Source: DASUPK01 sp963801055 (lineage in GTDB: Bacteria; Actinomycetota; Thermoleophilia; Solirubrobacterales; 70-9). Taken from it: a DNA stretch of 64,000 nucleotides. The notes under the pieces were generated by a model. That model was not told where the DNA came from and did no database searches. It saw only the letters and a program-made list of their open reading frames with translations. Of this stretch, positions 43,819 through 52,279 are shown in pieces. Where the stretch lies: NCBI GenBank assembly GCA_963801055.1, contig CAWDDE010000007.1:65188-129187 (forward strand), written 5' to 3'. Each line of letters starts with the position of its first letter. The stretch's first letter is position 1. Position numbers and translations under genes: made by a program.

Positions 43819-45507
43819 ATGGGAGATCCGGTCGCAGAGCTCCGCTCAGCCGTCGAAGCCGCCGCCGACGCTCTGCTCGACGGGCCTCATCAAACGGGTC
43901 GCTCCTCGGCTTCGCCTGCGGAGCGCCCTCGCATTAACCGCTCGGAGCCGTCTCTCGAGCGTCCGCCAAAGCCTGAGTTCGGCGACTACTCCACGAACGC
44001 GGCGATGCTGTTGGCCCCGGCGCTCGGGGAGCAGCCGCGTGGGACGGCGGAGAAGCTCGCTGAGCAGCTCGGCAGCAGCCTCGCGGGGAGCGTCGAGCGG
44101 GTCGAGGTGGCCGGGCCCGGCTTCCTCAACCTCTTCCTCTCGGATGCCTGGTACAGGCGGGCAGCCGGCGAGCTGGCCGCCCAGGGGGAGCGCCTGGGAA
44201 GGCCGGCCCGCCCCGACGCGGAGATCACCGAGAGGATCAACGTCGAGTTCGTCTCCGCCAACCCGACCGGCCCCGTGACCGCAGCCGGAGGGCGCGGCGC
44301 CGCGCTGGGTGACTCCATCGCCCGAGTCCTCGAGTTCGTCGGGCACCCGGTCGTCAGGGAGTACTACGTCAACGACCGCGGAGGACAGATCGAGCTCTTC
44401 GCGGCATCGATCGCAGCGCGGATGAAGGGGGAGCCGGTTCCCGAGGGCGGCTACGCGGGGGATTACGTGGTCGAGCTCGGCCGGAGCCTGGAGCAGGAGG
44501 GAGTCGATCCAGAGGATCTCGGTGCCGTGGCGCGCCGGGGGGTGGCGCTGATGGTGGCCGCCGCCGAGGAGACGCTGCATCGCTACCGGGTCGTCTTCGA
44601 CACCTGGTCGTCCGAGCAAGCCCTGCACGACTCTGGCGCCGTCGAGCGCGCCCTCGCCGAGGCACGGGCGGCCGGCCACGTTTACGAGAGCGAGGGCGCG
44701 ACCTGGCTGCGCACCACCACCTTCGGGGACGACAAGGACCGTGTGCTGATCCGCTCGGACGGCGACTCGACCTACTTCCTCTCCGACATCGCCTACCACC
44801 GCGAGAAGCTCGACCGCGGGTCGGACCGGCTGATCGACGTGCTCGGGGCCGACCACCACGGCTACGTCGAGCGCCTCCGGGCGGGCCTCGCCGCGCTGGG
44901 CTATGACCCCAATGCACTCGAGGTGGCGATCATGCAGCTCGTCCACGTCGTCGAGGGGGGCGAGCGCGCGCAGATGTCGAAGCGCCGCGGCGAGTTCGTC
45001 ACGCTCGATGAGCTGATCGACGACATCGGCACGGACGCAGCTCGCTTCTTCATGCTGCAGCGCAGCCACGACACCACCGTCGACCTAGACCTCGAGCTCG
45101 CCCGGAAGACATCGAACGAAAACCCCGTCTACTACGTCCAGTACGCGCACGCGCGGATCGCGAGCATCCTGCGCAAGGCGGGGGAGGGGGCCGAGGAGCG
45201 CGCGGCCGCGGCAGACTTCGGCGCCGCGGAGGGGCCAGTCGAGCCCTCGGAGCGGACGCTGATCAAGCGGCTCTGCGAGCTACCGGACGAGGTGGCCGAG
45301 ACCGCCGAGCGGCGCGCCCCGCACCGGCTCTGCGCGTATGCGATGGAGGTAGCGCGCGACTTCCATGCCTTCTATCGGGACTGCCAGGTGATCGGCGCCG
45401 AGGGTGCGGGCGTCGAGGAATCCCGGCTCGGACTCAGCCTGCTCACGAAGCGGACGATCGCCCGCACCCTCGGGCTAATCGGAATCTCGGCGCCCGAGCG
45501 GATGTAG
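43819..45507 (+). CDS. argS: Arginyl-tRNA synthetase (with palindromic insert, atypical HIGH motif)
   Basis: 562 residues from the ATG at 43819. N-terminal tRNA-recognition domain, catalytic Rossmann core and C-terminal DALR domain with the expected motifs: ANPTGPV, YYVNDRGGQIELFA, GADHHGYVERL, and the KMSK-type QMSKRRGEFVTLDEL. Two oddities are clear. The class I HIGH motif region reads TAAGGRG instead of HVGHGRG. About 20 residues (HQTGRSSASPAERPRINRSE) before SLERPPKPEFGDYSTN are encoded by a palindromic repeat also found elsewhere in this window. Confidence 0.93.
   Translation: MGDPVAELRSAVEAAADALLDGPHQTGRSSASPAERPRINRSEPSLERPPKPEFGDYSTNAAMLLAPALGEQPRGTAEKLAEQLGSSLAGSVERVEVAGPGFLNLFLSDAWYRRAAGELAAQGERLGRPARPDAEITERINVEFVSANPTGPVTAAGGRGAALGDSIARVLEFVGHPVVREYYVNDRGGQIELFAASIAARMKGEPVPEGGYAGDYVVELGRSLEQEGVDPEDLGAVARRGVALMVAAAEETLHRYRVVFDTWSSEQALHDSGAVERALAEARAAGHVYESEGATWLRTTTFGDDKDRVLIRSDGDSTYFLSDIAYHREKLDRGSDRLIDVLGADHHGYVERLRAGLAALGYDPNALEVAIMQLVHVVEGGERAQMSKRRGEFVTLDELIDDIGTDAARFFMLQRSHDTTVDLDLELARKTSNENPVYYVQYAHARIASILRKAGEGAEERAAAADFGAAEGPVEPSERTLIKRLCELPDEVAETAERRAPHRLCAYAMEVARDFHAFYRDCQVIGAEGAGVEESRLGLSLLTKRTIARTLGLIGISAPERM
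43888..43940. repeat. Palindromic repeat, copy C, inserted in frame in argS
   Basis: CGCTCC (43900-43905) pairs with GGAGCG (43920-43925) around a 14-nt loop. It is flanked by CAAACGGGT on the left and CCCTCGCATTAA on the right, the same arrangement as copies A and B. It encodes a Ser/Arg/Pro-rich insertion in the synthetase without breaking the frame. Confidence 0.75.
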
Positions 45508-45531
45508 GCCGCCCCCGGGCACAACTAGCAC

Positions 45532-46006
45532 TCAGGGGTCGTAGGAGGAGAGGTCGCGATCGAGCCGCGCTTCATCGGCGGGGTCGAGCGGCACAGGCGC
45601 AGGCGGCGGGGGTGAGCCGGCGCACAAGCCGGAACGCCCCCACGAACAACCCGACGATCGCCAGCGCGAGCAGCAGGCCGGGGACGATCCAGGCCGCGAG
45701 GTCGAAGCCATGCCCGCTCGGGGTGGCGAGCACGCGCGGGCCGTACTCGGCGACGAGCGCGTCCTTGATCTGATCCTTGTCCTCCCCTCGCGCGATCAGC
45801 CTGCGGATCAGCGCGCGCTCGCGGTCTGCCTGCGGAGACTGCGACTCCTCGAGCAGCGTGCCGCAGATCGTGCACATCACCTCGTCCTCGATGTCCGGGA
45901 GACTCGCACGAGTCTCTGCGTGCGCCGCCACTGAGGGGAGGCCGAGGAGCGAAACCGTGACGGCGACCAGGATCCAGCTGAGCCCTGCCGACCTCCGGCG
46001 GATCAT
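45532..46006 (-). CDS. ccmH: Cytochrome c maturation protein CcmH-like (one frameshift)
   Basis: Thiol-disulfide component that handles apocytochrome c haem-binding Cys pairs. Signal peptide, then DEVMCTICGTLLEESQSPQA, matching the CcmH motif region with a C-x2-C pair, then GEDKDQIKDALVAEYGPRVL and one membrane helix. One G too many in the run 45608-45612 ends the frame early; removing it gives TPPPAPVPLDPADEARLDRD and a stop at 45532-45534. The start overlaps the ccmG stop by four bases. Confidence 0.88.
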
Positions 46007-46527
46007 GCCCGCGATCCGATCATCGGCAGGACCATTCGATCCAGATACTCGGCGTCAACGGGGCCACGCCTGATCAACGCGATATTCCCTTCCGGATCGA
46101 TCAGGAACGACTCGGGGAAGCCCGTCATTCCGTAGGCGTCCCGACGGTCCCCGCCATCCCCGTCTCGCAGCTGCGGGTAGGTGAGGCCGTAGCGCTGCAC
46201 GAAGGCGACGGCGTCGTCGGTCGCGTCGTCGAGGTTGATCCCGAGGACGGTGAAGCCGCCTGCGGCGTTCGCCCTCTGGAAGCTATCGAGCGCGGGAGCC
46301 TCGGCCTTGCACGGCGCGCACCACGAGGCCCAGAAGTTCACAAGCACCCACTTGCCGCGATAGTCGGCGAGCTCGCCGGTCCCGGGCGCGCCCAGCCGCG
46401 AGAGCTCCTTGTCCGGCGCCCGATCGCCGACTGAGAGTGAGGCCTCGCCCTTGCTGAGGAGCCCGAATCCGAGCAGTCCGATGACCGCGAGGACGGCGAT
46501 CACGACGGCGAACGACTTCGAGCTCAC
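46003..46527 (-). CDS. Thioredoxin-fold thiol-disulfide protein CcmG/TlpA/ResA-like
   Basis: 174 residues from a GTG at 46527. The frame stays open further up but would run into the tRNA gene on the other strand. One N-terminal membrane anchor, then a TlpA domain with the active site FWASWCAPCKAEAPAL and the cis-Pro region GMTGFPESFLIDPEGNIALI. Reduces the apocytochrome Cys pair before haem attachment. Forms an operon with ccmH; ccmE and ccmF lie separately at 52.3-54.8 kb. Confidence 0.92.
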   Translation of the reverse strand: MSSKSFAVVIAVLAVIGLLGFGLLSKGEASLSVGDRAPDKELSRLGAPGTGELADYRGKWVLVNFWASWCAPCKAEAPALDSFQRANAAGGFTVLGINLDDATDDAVAFVQRYGLTYPQLRDGDGGDRRDAYGMTGFPESFLIDPEGNIALIRRGPVDAEYLDRMVLPMIGSRA

Positions 46528-46563
46528 GACCGCGAAGGCTAGAGACCTAAAATGAACCGCCCT

Positions 46564-46636
46564 GCGGCGGTAGCTCACCTGGTAGAGCGCGAGCTTCCCA
46601 AGCTCGAGGTAGCGGGTTCAAGTCCCGTCCGCCGCT
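46564..46636 (+). tRNA. tRNA-Gly (anticodon CCC)
   Basis: 73-nt cloverleaf. Acceptor GCGGCGG (46564-46570) pairs with CCGCCGC (46629-46635), and the discriminator is T (46636). Anticodon stem CGAGC/GCTCG with loop TTCCCAA gives anticodon CCC, reading GGG. The T arm contains GGGTTCAAGTCCC. The 3' CCA is not encoded. Confidence 0.95.
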
Positions 46637-46637
46637 T
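46628..46637. other. Candidate attachment-site repeat, left (tRNA-Gly 3' end)
   Basis: TCCGCCGCTT at the 3' end of tRNA-Gly recurs at 50106-50115, just after an integrase C-terminal relic. Ten bases is short for an att core, so this is a suggestion based on position. Confidence 0.35.
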
Positions 46638-47275
46638 GTGAGGGTGCTCCGCGCCAGGTCGCGACATTCCGCGACAGAGCGCCATTCCAGAGCGATGTGC
46701 GGCTCCTCCCCGAGCGGTCTCGAGCCCGCCTAAAAGCTTCCCTCCCGAACCGAACTGGTAGCCGACTGGTAGCAGGCCGGCTGGTAGCAGAGCTCTTGCT
46801 ACCAGCGCACGGAGGCGCGATGGGCTGAACCTGCCCAACGCCTCCCGGCGCTGGTCGGAGACGACCGTGATCCTTCGCCCCGGTGACGGCTGCATAGACC
46901 AGAACGTGAAAGCGATCAGGAGGGGAGGGCTTCCCAGATTCCTATTGGCCCCGCCGCAGTCCTCCTTGCGGAGCAGGGCAGACGGATCGAATGGTCGCGA
47001 GGCCATGCATGGAAAGCAGCACTCCTGGAGTGCGCTCTTCCGACCACCGCGCTCCTTAGGATTTGCCAACCCGAGTTCGCAGGACCGCTCCACGCGAACT
47101 TCAGCCACCACGGGCCAGGAGCAGGACGACGGAGGTCCCCGAGGTGGCTACATCAGCAACAGAATCACCAATATCAGCGCTTCACGGTGTGGTGAGTCCT
47201 GGCCTACTCCGGCAGCCCGGCTCGCAAAGACCCGGCGGCAGTAACGCCGGCCGTTCGGCCGACCTTTCGGGAAAC
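46637..47275. other. Gene-free stretch after tRNA-Gly with CTGGTAGC repeats
   Basis: No gene that I can support. GAGGGTGCTCC right after the tRNA resembles part of the palindromic repeat family. CTGGTAGC occurs in direct orientation starting near 46755, 46766 and 46781. The last copy forms a near-perfect dyad with TGCTACCAG (46781-46805). The same octamer occurs twice inside the integrase relic near 50.04 kb, so this may be a second, more decayed copy of that gene's 3' end. Confidence 0.45.
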
Positions 47276-48456
47276 CTATTTCTTGAGCAGCCCGAGCCTG
47301 CTAACCACACCGCCGTGGTCGGATGGCCACAGTCCGGAGGGTGTCCTCTCGGAGACATCGTTTCCGGTGATGTACGCCGACTTGGTCGTCAGTCCCGGCT
47401 TCGTCAGGACGTGATCGACCGTGTGGTCGAAGACCTGTGTCGGGTCGAAGAGGTCCGAGTAGCAACAGCTCTGGATCGCGCCGTTGTCCTTCATCCCAAA
47501 GCCGCCCAGCCGGGGCTCCAGCGTCAGCGCGAGGAACGCGAGCCGATCGGTCCCGTGGATGTTGTGCGGATCCTCGAGCCCCGAGTTGAGATCTCCGACG
47601 AGGATCACCTGCTCCTCGGTGTCGAGCGGGCCACCCGGCGCGAACAGCTCCCTCGCCTGCGCCTCTCGGATCGTGTCTTCTCCGAACGCCTCGAGATGCG
47701 TGTTGACGAAGCGGAACTGGATCGCGCGATCGGTTTCGCTCTCCATGACCTTGCCCTCAACCGAGACCCACCCACGATCGACGGGAAGCCGGACCATCGT
47801 CCCGGCGATAAAGGGCGCGAATCTGTTCGTGTAGTTGGCCCCGTCCGTGTCGCCGAGGGTCACCTTGCTCTCCTCGCGGGCGAGGATCACGTCGCGCATC
47901 GTCAGACGCGCGTCGAGGTCGGCGCCGAACGGGAAGCCGGTGTTGTCGTTGTGATCGACGTCGGCGGGCAGCTCCCCCGTGAACTCGGTTTGGACCTCGA
48001 CCACCCTGTAGTGGGCGTCGATCGCCTCGAGCTCCTGCATAAGCAGCGCGAGGAAGTCCTGTTCCACCACGGTCGCCGGCTGAGCCAGGGGGGCGGCGCA
48101 AGGGCAAGCGGGGGGGCGCCGCCGTCGGAGGGCACCTGCCTCTGCCACAGAGCCACCTCCTGGAGTCCGACCAAGTCCGGCTTCGCAGCCCTGATCTCCC
48201 GCGCGAGGGGGACGGCACGTTCCGGGAAGTTCGTGCTCTGGAACTCGTTCCAGATCGTGCCGGCGCCGTCAATCGCCGCCGGGATGTTCTGCGCGGCGAG
48301 GACGGGACCGAGGTCGGCTCCGAGGAAGACGTTGCGGGTCATCACGGTGACCTTCGGCCCCTCCTCCTTGGCCGAGGCGGCGGCGGGGAGCACGAACGCG
48401 ACAAGGAGCGCGGCGACGGCGATTGCGGTCCGTCGAAGCCCTGCGAAGCTGATCAT
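47276..48456 (-). CDS. Secreted endonuclease/exonuclease/phosphatase family protein (frame lesions)
   Basis: DNase I-like fold hydrolase with a signal peptide (TAIAVAALLVAFVLPAAASA). Catalytic motifs in order: TRNVFLGADL, VGLQEVALW, RFVNTHLEAFG, ILVGDLNSGL, and LWPSDHGGVVS. The frame shifts by two between QVPSDGGAP and QPATVVEQDFLALLMQEL. The plus-strand G runs at 48110-48116 (seven) and 48088-48093 (six) would each need one G less. About 392 residues when repaired. It lies within the putative island next to tRNA-Gly. Confidence 0.8.
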
Positions 48457-48903
48457 GTCTCCTCCTTCAGTGGCGATCCGTGCCTGCTGAACTTGGAGTC
48501 GAGAGCGCGGACGAGCGTATCACCGGTGGAGCGCGGCGTTGAACCCCTGCGACATCGCCCGCGCTGTATCTCGCCCCGTAGGGGAGGGTGCCGTCCCAGA
48601 ACTGCCCGCTCGGAAAACCGCCGATTGCCTCCGTGTAAAGAAAACCCATTTTTCCGATTGGGAATCCGGGAAGCCTGCGATGATCCGGACCTGTAGGTCG
48701 ATCCCGCGCCGTATCGTCGGAGCCGCTCGGAGAGAGCTGGCGGATCGCACTTGAGGGCTGCCCGCCGACCGCACGTCGCTGCTCCTGCGAGGAGCCCGTC
48801 CTCGAGCGAGAGGCGGACGGTTGGACGCTGTGCGTGCGCTGCGGTCGAGAGCCGGCGATCCGGCTGCTGGCATCCAGCCCTTCAACGTGGCAGGATCGAG
48901 TCG
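48457..48903. other. Gene-free stretch with a SnoaL 5'-end relic
   Basis: On the minus strand GATACAGCGCGGGCG followed by ATGTCGCAGGGG (about 48573-48543) matches the promoter and start region of the SnoaL-like genes at 60265 and 61505, but the frame ends after 11 codons. On the plus strand, 48780-48860 encodes a start-less CSCEEPVLEREADGWTLCVR stretch continuing with another Cys pair, a zinc-ribbon-like piece that runs into the UspA start. No complete gene seen. Confidence 0.45.
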
Positions 48904-49386
48904 ATGAACGCCACCGCGCCGGTCCTCATCGCTTATGACGGCTCAGACGCGGCGCGTCGGGCCATCCACAAAACCACCGAGCTCCTCGGCTCACGCCGCG
49001 CACTAGTGCTGACGGTGTGGAAGCCGGGCCTTTCAGTCGACGAGGTCACCGCGACGCGAGGGGGCACTCGGATAATCGCGCCGTCTCCGGTCGAGCTTGA
49101 AGGGGCAGAGGAGGTTCACGACGCTCTTCAGGCTCGGGCCGAGCACATCGCAGGGGAGGGGGCTGAGCTGGCGAAGTCGCTTGGACTTGAAGCCGAGGCA
49201 CTCGCCGTAGCCGACAAGGGCACCGTGGCCGAGACGATTATCGAACTGGCCCGCGCGCGAGATGTGGCTGCCATCATCGTCGGCTCAAGGGGACTGAGCG
49301 GGCTCCGCGCAAGGTTGGAGGGGAGTGTCTCAATGGCCGTTCTGAAGGACTCCCCATTCCCTGTCCTCACCGTTCACGCGGATTGA
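48904..49386 (+). CDS. Universal stress protein (UspA) family
   Basis: 160 residues from the ATG at 48904. Single Usp domain: VLIAYDGSDAARRAIHKTTE at the N-terminus and the ATP-binding type loop VGSRGLSGLRARLEGSVSMA near the end, followed by FPVLTVHAD. Likely binds ATP and acts under stress; its partner is not known. It lies inside the putative island. Confidence 0.93.
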   Translation: MNATAPVLIAYDGSDAARRAIHKTTELLGSRRALVLTVWKPGLSVDEVTATRGGTRIIAPSPVELEGAEEVHDALQARAEHIAGEGAELAKSLGLEAEALAVADKGTVAETIIELARARDVAAIIVGSRGLSGLRARLEGSVSMAVLKDSPFPVLTVHAD

Positions 49387-49539
49387 GCCGTGGCCCGTCT
49401 GCGGCGATGAATGGCGGCGGCGCGGCTGCACCGCGACTCTCGGCTGCGTGATCCAGGGTGTGATCCAGGCCGAGGCTGCCGAGGGCGGCGAGGACAACTA
49501 GCTTCTCGTCCCGAGGGACAACTAGCCTGTCGTCTCTCG

Positions 49540-49752
49540 ATGGCGACCACTTACTACGCCGAGATCTCGATTCCCGGTCGGGATCAGCGCATAGTGGTCA
49601 TGGTGGCGGGGCCGGTCGATTCCATCCCCGAAACTGCCAAGGCGCACTACGGGGGCTGGGGGTTCCTGGTCTACGCCGAGGAGGATGGGGAGCGACGGCC
49701 CTTCAGCGACACCGAGCAGGCAGCGTTCGTCGCTGAGCTTGTCTCGTACTGA
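49540..49752 (+). CDS. Small soluble protein, unknown
   Basis: 70 residues from the ATG at 49540: MATTYYAEISIPGRDQRIVV, then a helix or loop region with ETAKAHYGGWGFLVYAEEDG, ending AFVAELVSY. Composition is protein-like but no family is recognised. Upstream there are two copies of GGACAACTAGC about 25 bases apart (from about 49491). It lies inside the putative island. Confidence 0.5.
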   Translation: MATTYYAEISIPGRDQRIVVMVAGPVDSIPETAKAHYGGWGFLVYAEEDGERRPFSDTEQAAFVAELVSY

Positions 49753-49950
49753 GTTCAGTTTTTGACACAGCGAAGCTAGAAAGCCGCCGGGTAGCGCGTC
49801 TCGCAAAAACGCCCGGCCGAGTTCGCCGACGGTGACGGCGGAAAATGCGGCCGACCGCTGCGGTCAGACTCGCAGCGGCGGGCGCCCCAGCGCATCACTT
49901 CTGGCCTTCGCCCGCAGTTCGGTCGTCTCCCCCATCGCTGCCCCTCCCTG
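49753..49950. other. Gene-free stretch before the integrase relic
   Basis: Nothing supportable is seen here beyond GC-rich, non-coding-looking DNA. No continuation of the integrase frame with recognisable recombinase motifs occurs upstream of 49939. Confidence 0.4.
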
Positions 49951-50088
49951 GTGATGGAGCGCTACGGCCATCCCTCGAAGGATGCGGCGCGCTCCCGGCT
50001 ACTGGCTGCCTTCAGCTTCGACGGTCCGGAAACTGGTAGCGAGACTGGTAGCAGCGACCCTCGCGAAGCGCATGGGGATGCGGGATGA
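49951..50088 (+). pseudogene. Tyrosine recombinase/integrase C-terminal relic
   Basis: The frame reads VMERYGHPSKDAARSRLLAA and ends with a Gly/Ser/Thr tail and TGA at 50086-50088. This matches the last segment of tyrosine integrases, where a V-M-x-R-Y/L-G-H motif precedes the nucleophile Tyr and C-terminal helix. The catalytic core is absent upstream, so only about 45 codons remain. The tail contains CTGGTAGC twice (50033-50040, 50045-50052). Confidence 0.6.
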
Positions 50089-50105
50089 CGGGCCAATCAA
50101 ACCTA

Positions 50106-50115
50106 TCCGCCGCTT
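50106..50115. other. Candidate attachment-site repeat, right
   Basis: TCCGCCGCTT, identical to the 3' end of tRNA-Gly at 46628-46637, lies 18 bases after the integrase relic stop. This is the arrangement expected for attR of an integrated element. Confidence 0.35.
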
Positions 50116-50159
50116 CTGGTCGCGTGACTCGATTGACGCCAAGGGGGTAGCAGGGACAT

Positions 50160-50519
50160 ATGAGGTTCCTGGGTCGCATCGGAGTCCGATTCGCCCGGCG
50201 GAGCCGCTGGCTGGCCCAACGGCTCTGGCTCGTCGCCGCTGCGGAGATCGCGCTGATCACCCGCAGTCACTGGCGCCGCCTCGAGCCTGAGGAGCGGCGG
50301 CGTCTGATCGAGCTGGCACGCAAGTCGCGAGGACGTCCATCGAGGCTCAGTACGCGCGAGCGACGCGAGGCCGCGGAGCTGCTCGAGAAGGTGAACTACC
50401 CACAGCTCGGCGGCAACGTCGCCTCGACCCTCCTTCCGTTCCGGCCATTCGGCCGGCTGGTGGAGTTCGCCCTCGGCCGTTCGGCCCGCGCGCGTCGTCG
50501 CGCAGCCGCCGAGTCCTAG
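50160..50519 (+). CDS. Basic helical protein, unknown
   Basis: 119 residues, strongly Arg-rich. One weakly hydrophobic N-terminal helix (LAQRLWLVAAAEIALITRS) is followed by basic amphipathic helices (LEPEERRRLIELARKSRGRP, STRERREAAELLEKVNYPQL) and a short Pro/Phe stretch FRPFGRLVEF. It may be peripheral to the membrane or nucleic-acid binding. No family recognised. Lies just outside the putative right end of the island. Confidence 0.55.
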   Translation: MRFLGRIGVRFARRSRWLAQRLWLVAAAEIALITRSHWRRLEPEERRRLIELARKSRGRPSRLSTRERREAAELLEKVNYPQLGGNVASTLLPFRPFGRLVEFALGRSARARRRAAAES

Positions 50520-50528
50520 ACGCGGCGC

Positions 50529-51503
50529 TCAGCGCACGGCGGCAACGGGCCGCACCTCGGGATGCGCGCCGTACCAGTCGAGAGTCCTCCTGACCCCCTC
50601 CCGCAGATCCACTCGCGGCTGCCAGCCGAGCCGCTCGCCAATCTTGGTTGAGTCGAGGTACTGCCGGTCGATTTCTCCGCTGGGAGTGCCACTTCCCTGG
50701 TAGTCGGGCTGGACATCGGCCGCCCCGAGCTCACAGATCAGCTCGACCACCTCGCGAACCGAGTGGGGCCTGCCCCAGCCTCCGTTGAAGGCCTCGCCGC
50801 CGGCTCGCCCCGAGGCGAGCGCGTCAGCGAGCGCGAGGTAGGCACGCGCAGCGTCCTCGACATGGAGGAAATCGCGCTCGGGCGAGCCGTCGGAGCGGAT
50901 GATGGGCCGGCGCCTGTCGAGCACCGCGGTGACGGTCTCAGGGATCAACCGTGAGAAGTTCCGGTCCCCGCCCCCATAGAGGTTGGCGAACCTCGTCACC
51001 GCCACCGGCAGCCGGTAGGTGTGCCAGTAGCTCCGTGCGATCAGGTCGGTTGCCGCCTTCGAGACGTCGTAGGGGAAGCGCGGCTGGAGGGCTGAGTCCT
51101 CGGCGTAGGGGAGCTGGTCATGTCGCCCATAGGCCTTATCCGAGGAAGCGACCACGACCACCTCCACCCCGGCGTCCCGGCACGCCTCGAGCACGACCCA
51201 GGTCCCCTCGATGTTCGTCTGGAAGGTGGGGATCGGGGAGGTGGCCGCGTCACCGACGATCGCCCGGGCGGCGAGATGGAAGACGGAGTCGATCGCGTTG
51301 TCCCGGAGGAGCGCGGAGACCAGCTCCCGGTCGCGCAGATCCCCGACGACGTCGTTGACGTCGTCCGCGATCCCTTGCAGCTCGAGGCCACTCGGCGAGG
51401 CACCCCCCCGGTCGAGCGAAGTCACCTCCGAGCCGCTCTCGAGCAGCGCCCTGGCGAGCCAGGACGCCGCGAAACCACGGGCGCCGGTGACAAGCGCCCT
51501 CAC
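50529..51503 (-). CDS. NDP-sugar 4,6-dehydratase/epimerase (RfbG-like)
   Basis: 324 residues from a GTG at 51503 overlapping the upstream cytidylyltransferase stop by four bases. Extended short-chain dehydrogenase: NAD motif VTGARGFAASWLARALL, catalytic Tyr-x3-Lys in FPYDVSKAATDL, the Ser/Asp region ASSDKAYG, and RFANLYGGGDRNFSRLIPET. Together with the adjacent RfbF-like enzyme it most likely makes a CDP-4-keto-6-deoxyglucose type sugar for envelope polysaccharide. Confidence 0.88.
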   Translation of the reverse strand: MRALVTGARGFAASWLARALLESGSEVTSLDRGGASPSGLELQGIADDVNDVVGDLRDRELVSALLRDNAIDSVFHLAARAIVGDAATSPIPTFQTNIEGTWVVLEACRDAGVEVVVVASSDKAYGRHDQLPYAEDSALQPRFPYDVSKAATDLIARSYWHTYRLPVAVTRFANLYGGGDRNFSRLIPETVTAVLDRRRPIIRSDGSPERDFLHVEDAARAYLALADALASGRAGGEAFNGGWGRPHSVREVVELICELGAADVQPDYQGSGTPSGEIDRQYLDSTKIGERLGWQPRVDLREGVRRTLDWYGAHPEVRPVAAVR

Positions 51504-52234
51504 CGGGCCGGCTCCTCGGCCCACACCCGCCAGGGCGGCTCCCCGGAATCCCAGAGGTCGTTGAGCATCACCGCGTCCTTGTAGGTGTCCATGCAGTCCC
51601 AGAATCCCCGGTGGCGGTAGGCCCGCAGCTTCCCATCGGCGGCCAGCCGCTCGAGCGGTTCGCGCTCGAGAACGCTGTCCTCGCCCAGGTAGTCGAGAAC
51701 GCCCGGCTCGAAGCAGAAGAAACCACCGTTGATCCAGCTGTCGACCCGCGGCTTCTCATGGAATCCGCGGACACGGTCTCCATCGTCGAGATCGGCGACG
51801 CCGAACTGCAGCTCGGGGCGGACGACGGTCACCGTCGCCAGCGCGTCGCCGTCGCGGTGAAAGGCGGTGAGCGCGGAGAGGTCGATGTCGGCCACCCCAT
51901 CGGCGTAGGTGGCCGAGAAGGGTTCCCCAGCCAGCCGCTCCTCCGCAAGCTTGATGCGCCCGCCGGTGGGGGTGTCAAGTCCAGTGTCCAGGCATTCGAC
52001 CTCCGCTCGCCCCGGCCAGCGGCTTTGCCTCACCCAGTCTGAGATCAGCTCGCCCTTGAAGCCCGTGAGCAGCAGGAATCGGGAGAACCCCTGGCAGCTG
52101 TAGATCGAGATCACGTGCCAAAGGATCGGGCGTGCACCGATCTCCACCAGCGCCTTGGGGATGGACTCGGTGTGCTCGCGAAGCCGGGTTCCCCGCCCTC
52201 CGCACAGGATCACGACTGGTTCGAGGATCGCCAC
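51500..52234 (-). CDS. Glucose-1-phosphate cytidylyltransferase (RfbF-like)
   Basis: 244 residues from a GTG at 52234 (an upstream ATG at 52273 would add 13 residues). Nucleotidyltransferase signature VVILCGGRGTRLREHTESIP and the RfbF-specific end region HRGFWDCMDTYKDAVMLNDL. Transfers CMP to glucose 1-phosphate, giving CDP-glucose, the substrate of the coupled dehydratase. The RfbF start is divergent from ccmE, 45 bases away. Confidence 0.9.
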   Translation of the reverse strand: MAILEPVVILCGGRGTRLREHTESIPKALVEIGARPILWHVISIYSCQGFSRFLLLTGFKGELISDWVRQSRWPGRAEVECLDTGLDTPTGGRIKLAEERLAGEPFSATYADGVADIDLSALTAFHRDGDALATVTVVRPELQFGVADLDDGDRVRGFHEKPRVDSWINGGFFCFEPGVLDYLGEDSVLEREPLERLAADGKLRAYRHRGFWDCMDTYKDAVMLNDLWDSGEPPWRVWAEEPAR

Positions 52235-52279
52235 GGCGGGAGCCGATGCTAAGGGACGGTTGCGATAATCCACGCCGCA

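Noticed and set aside
46575..47111. Minus-strand 178-codon frame containing TGLEPATSSLGS
   Set aside because: This peptide is the familiar false translation opposite a tRNA gene; the frame covers tRNA-Gly and non-coding DNA, with no family signal.
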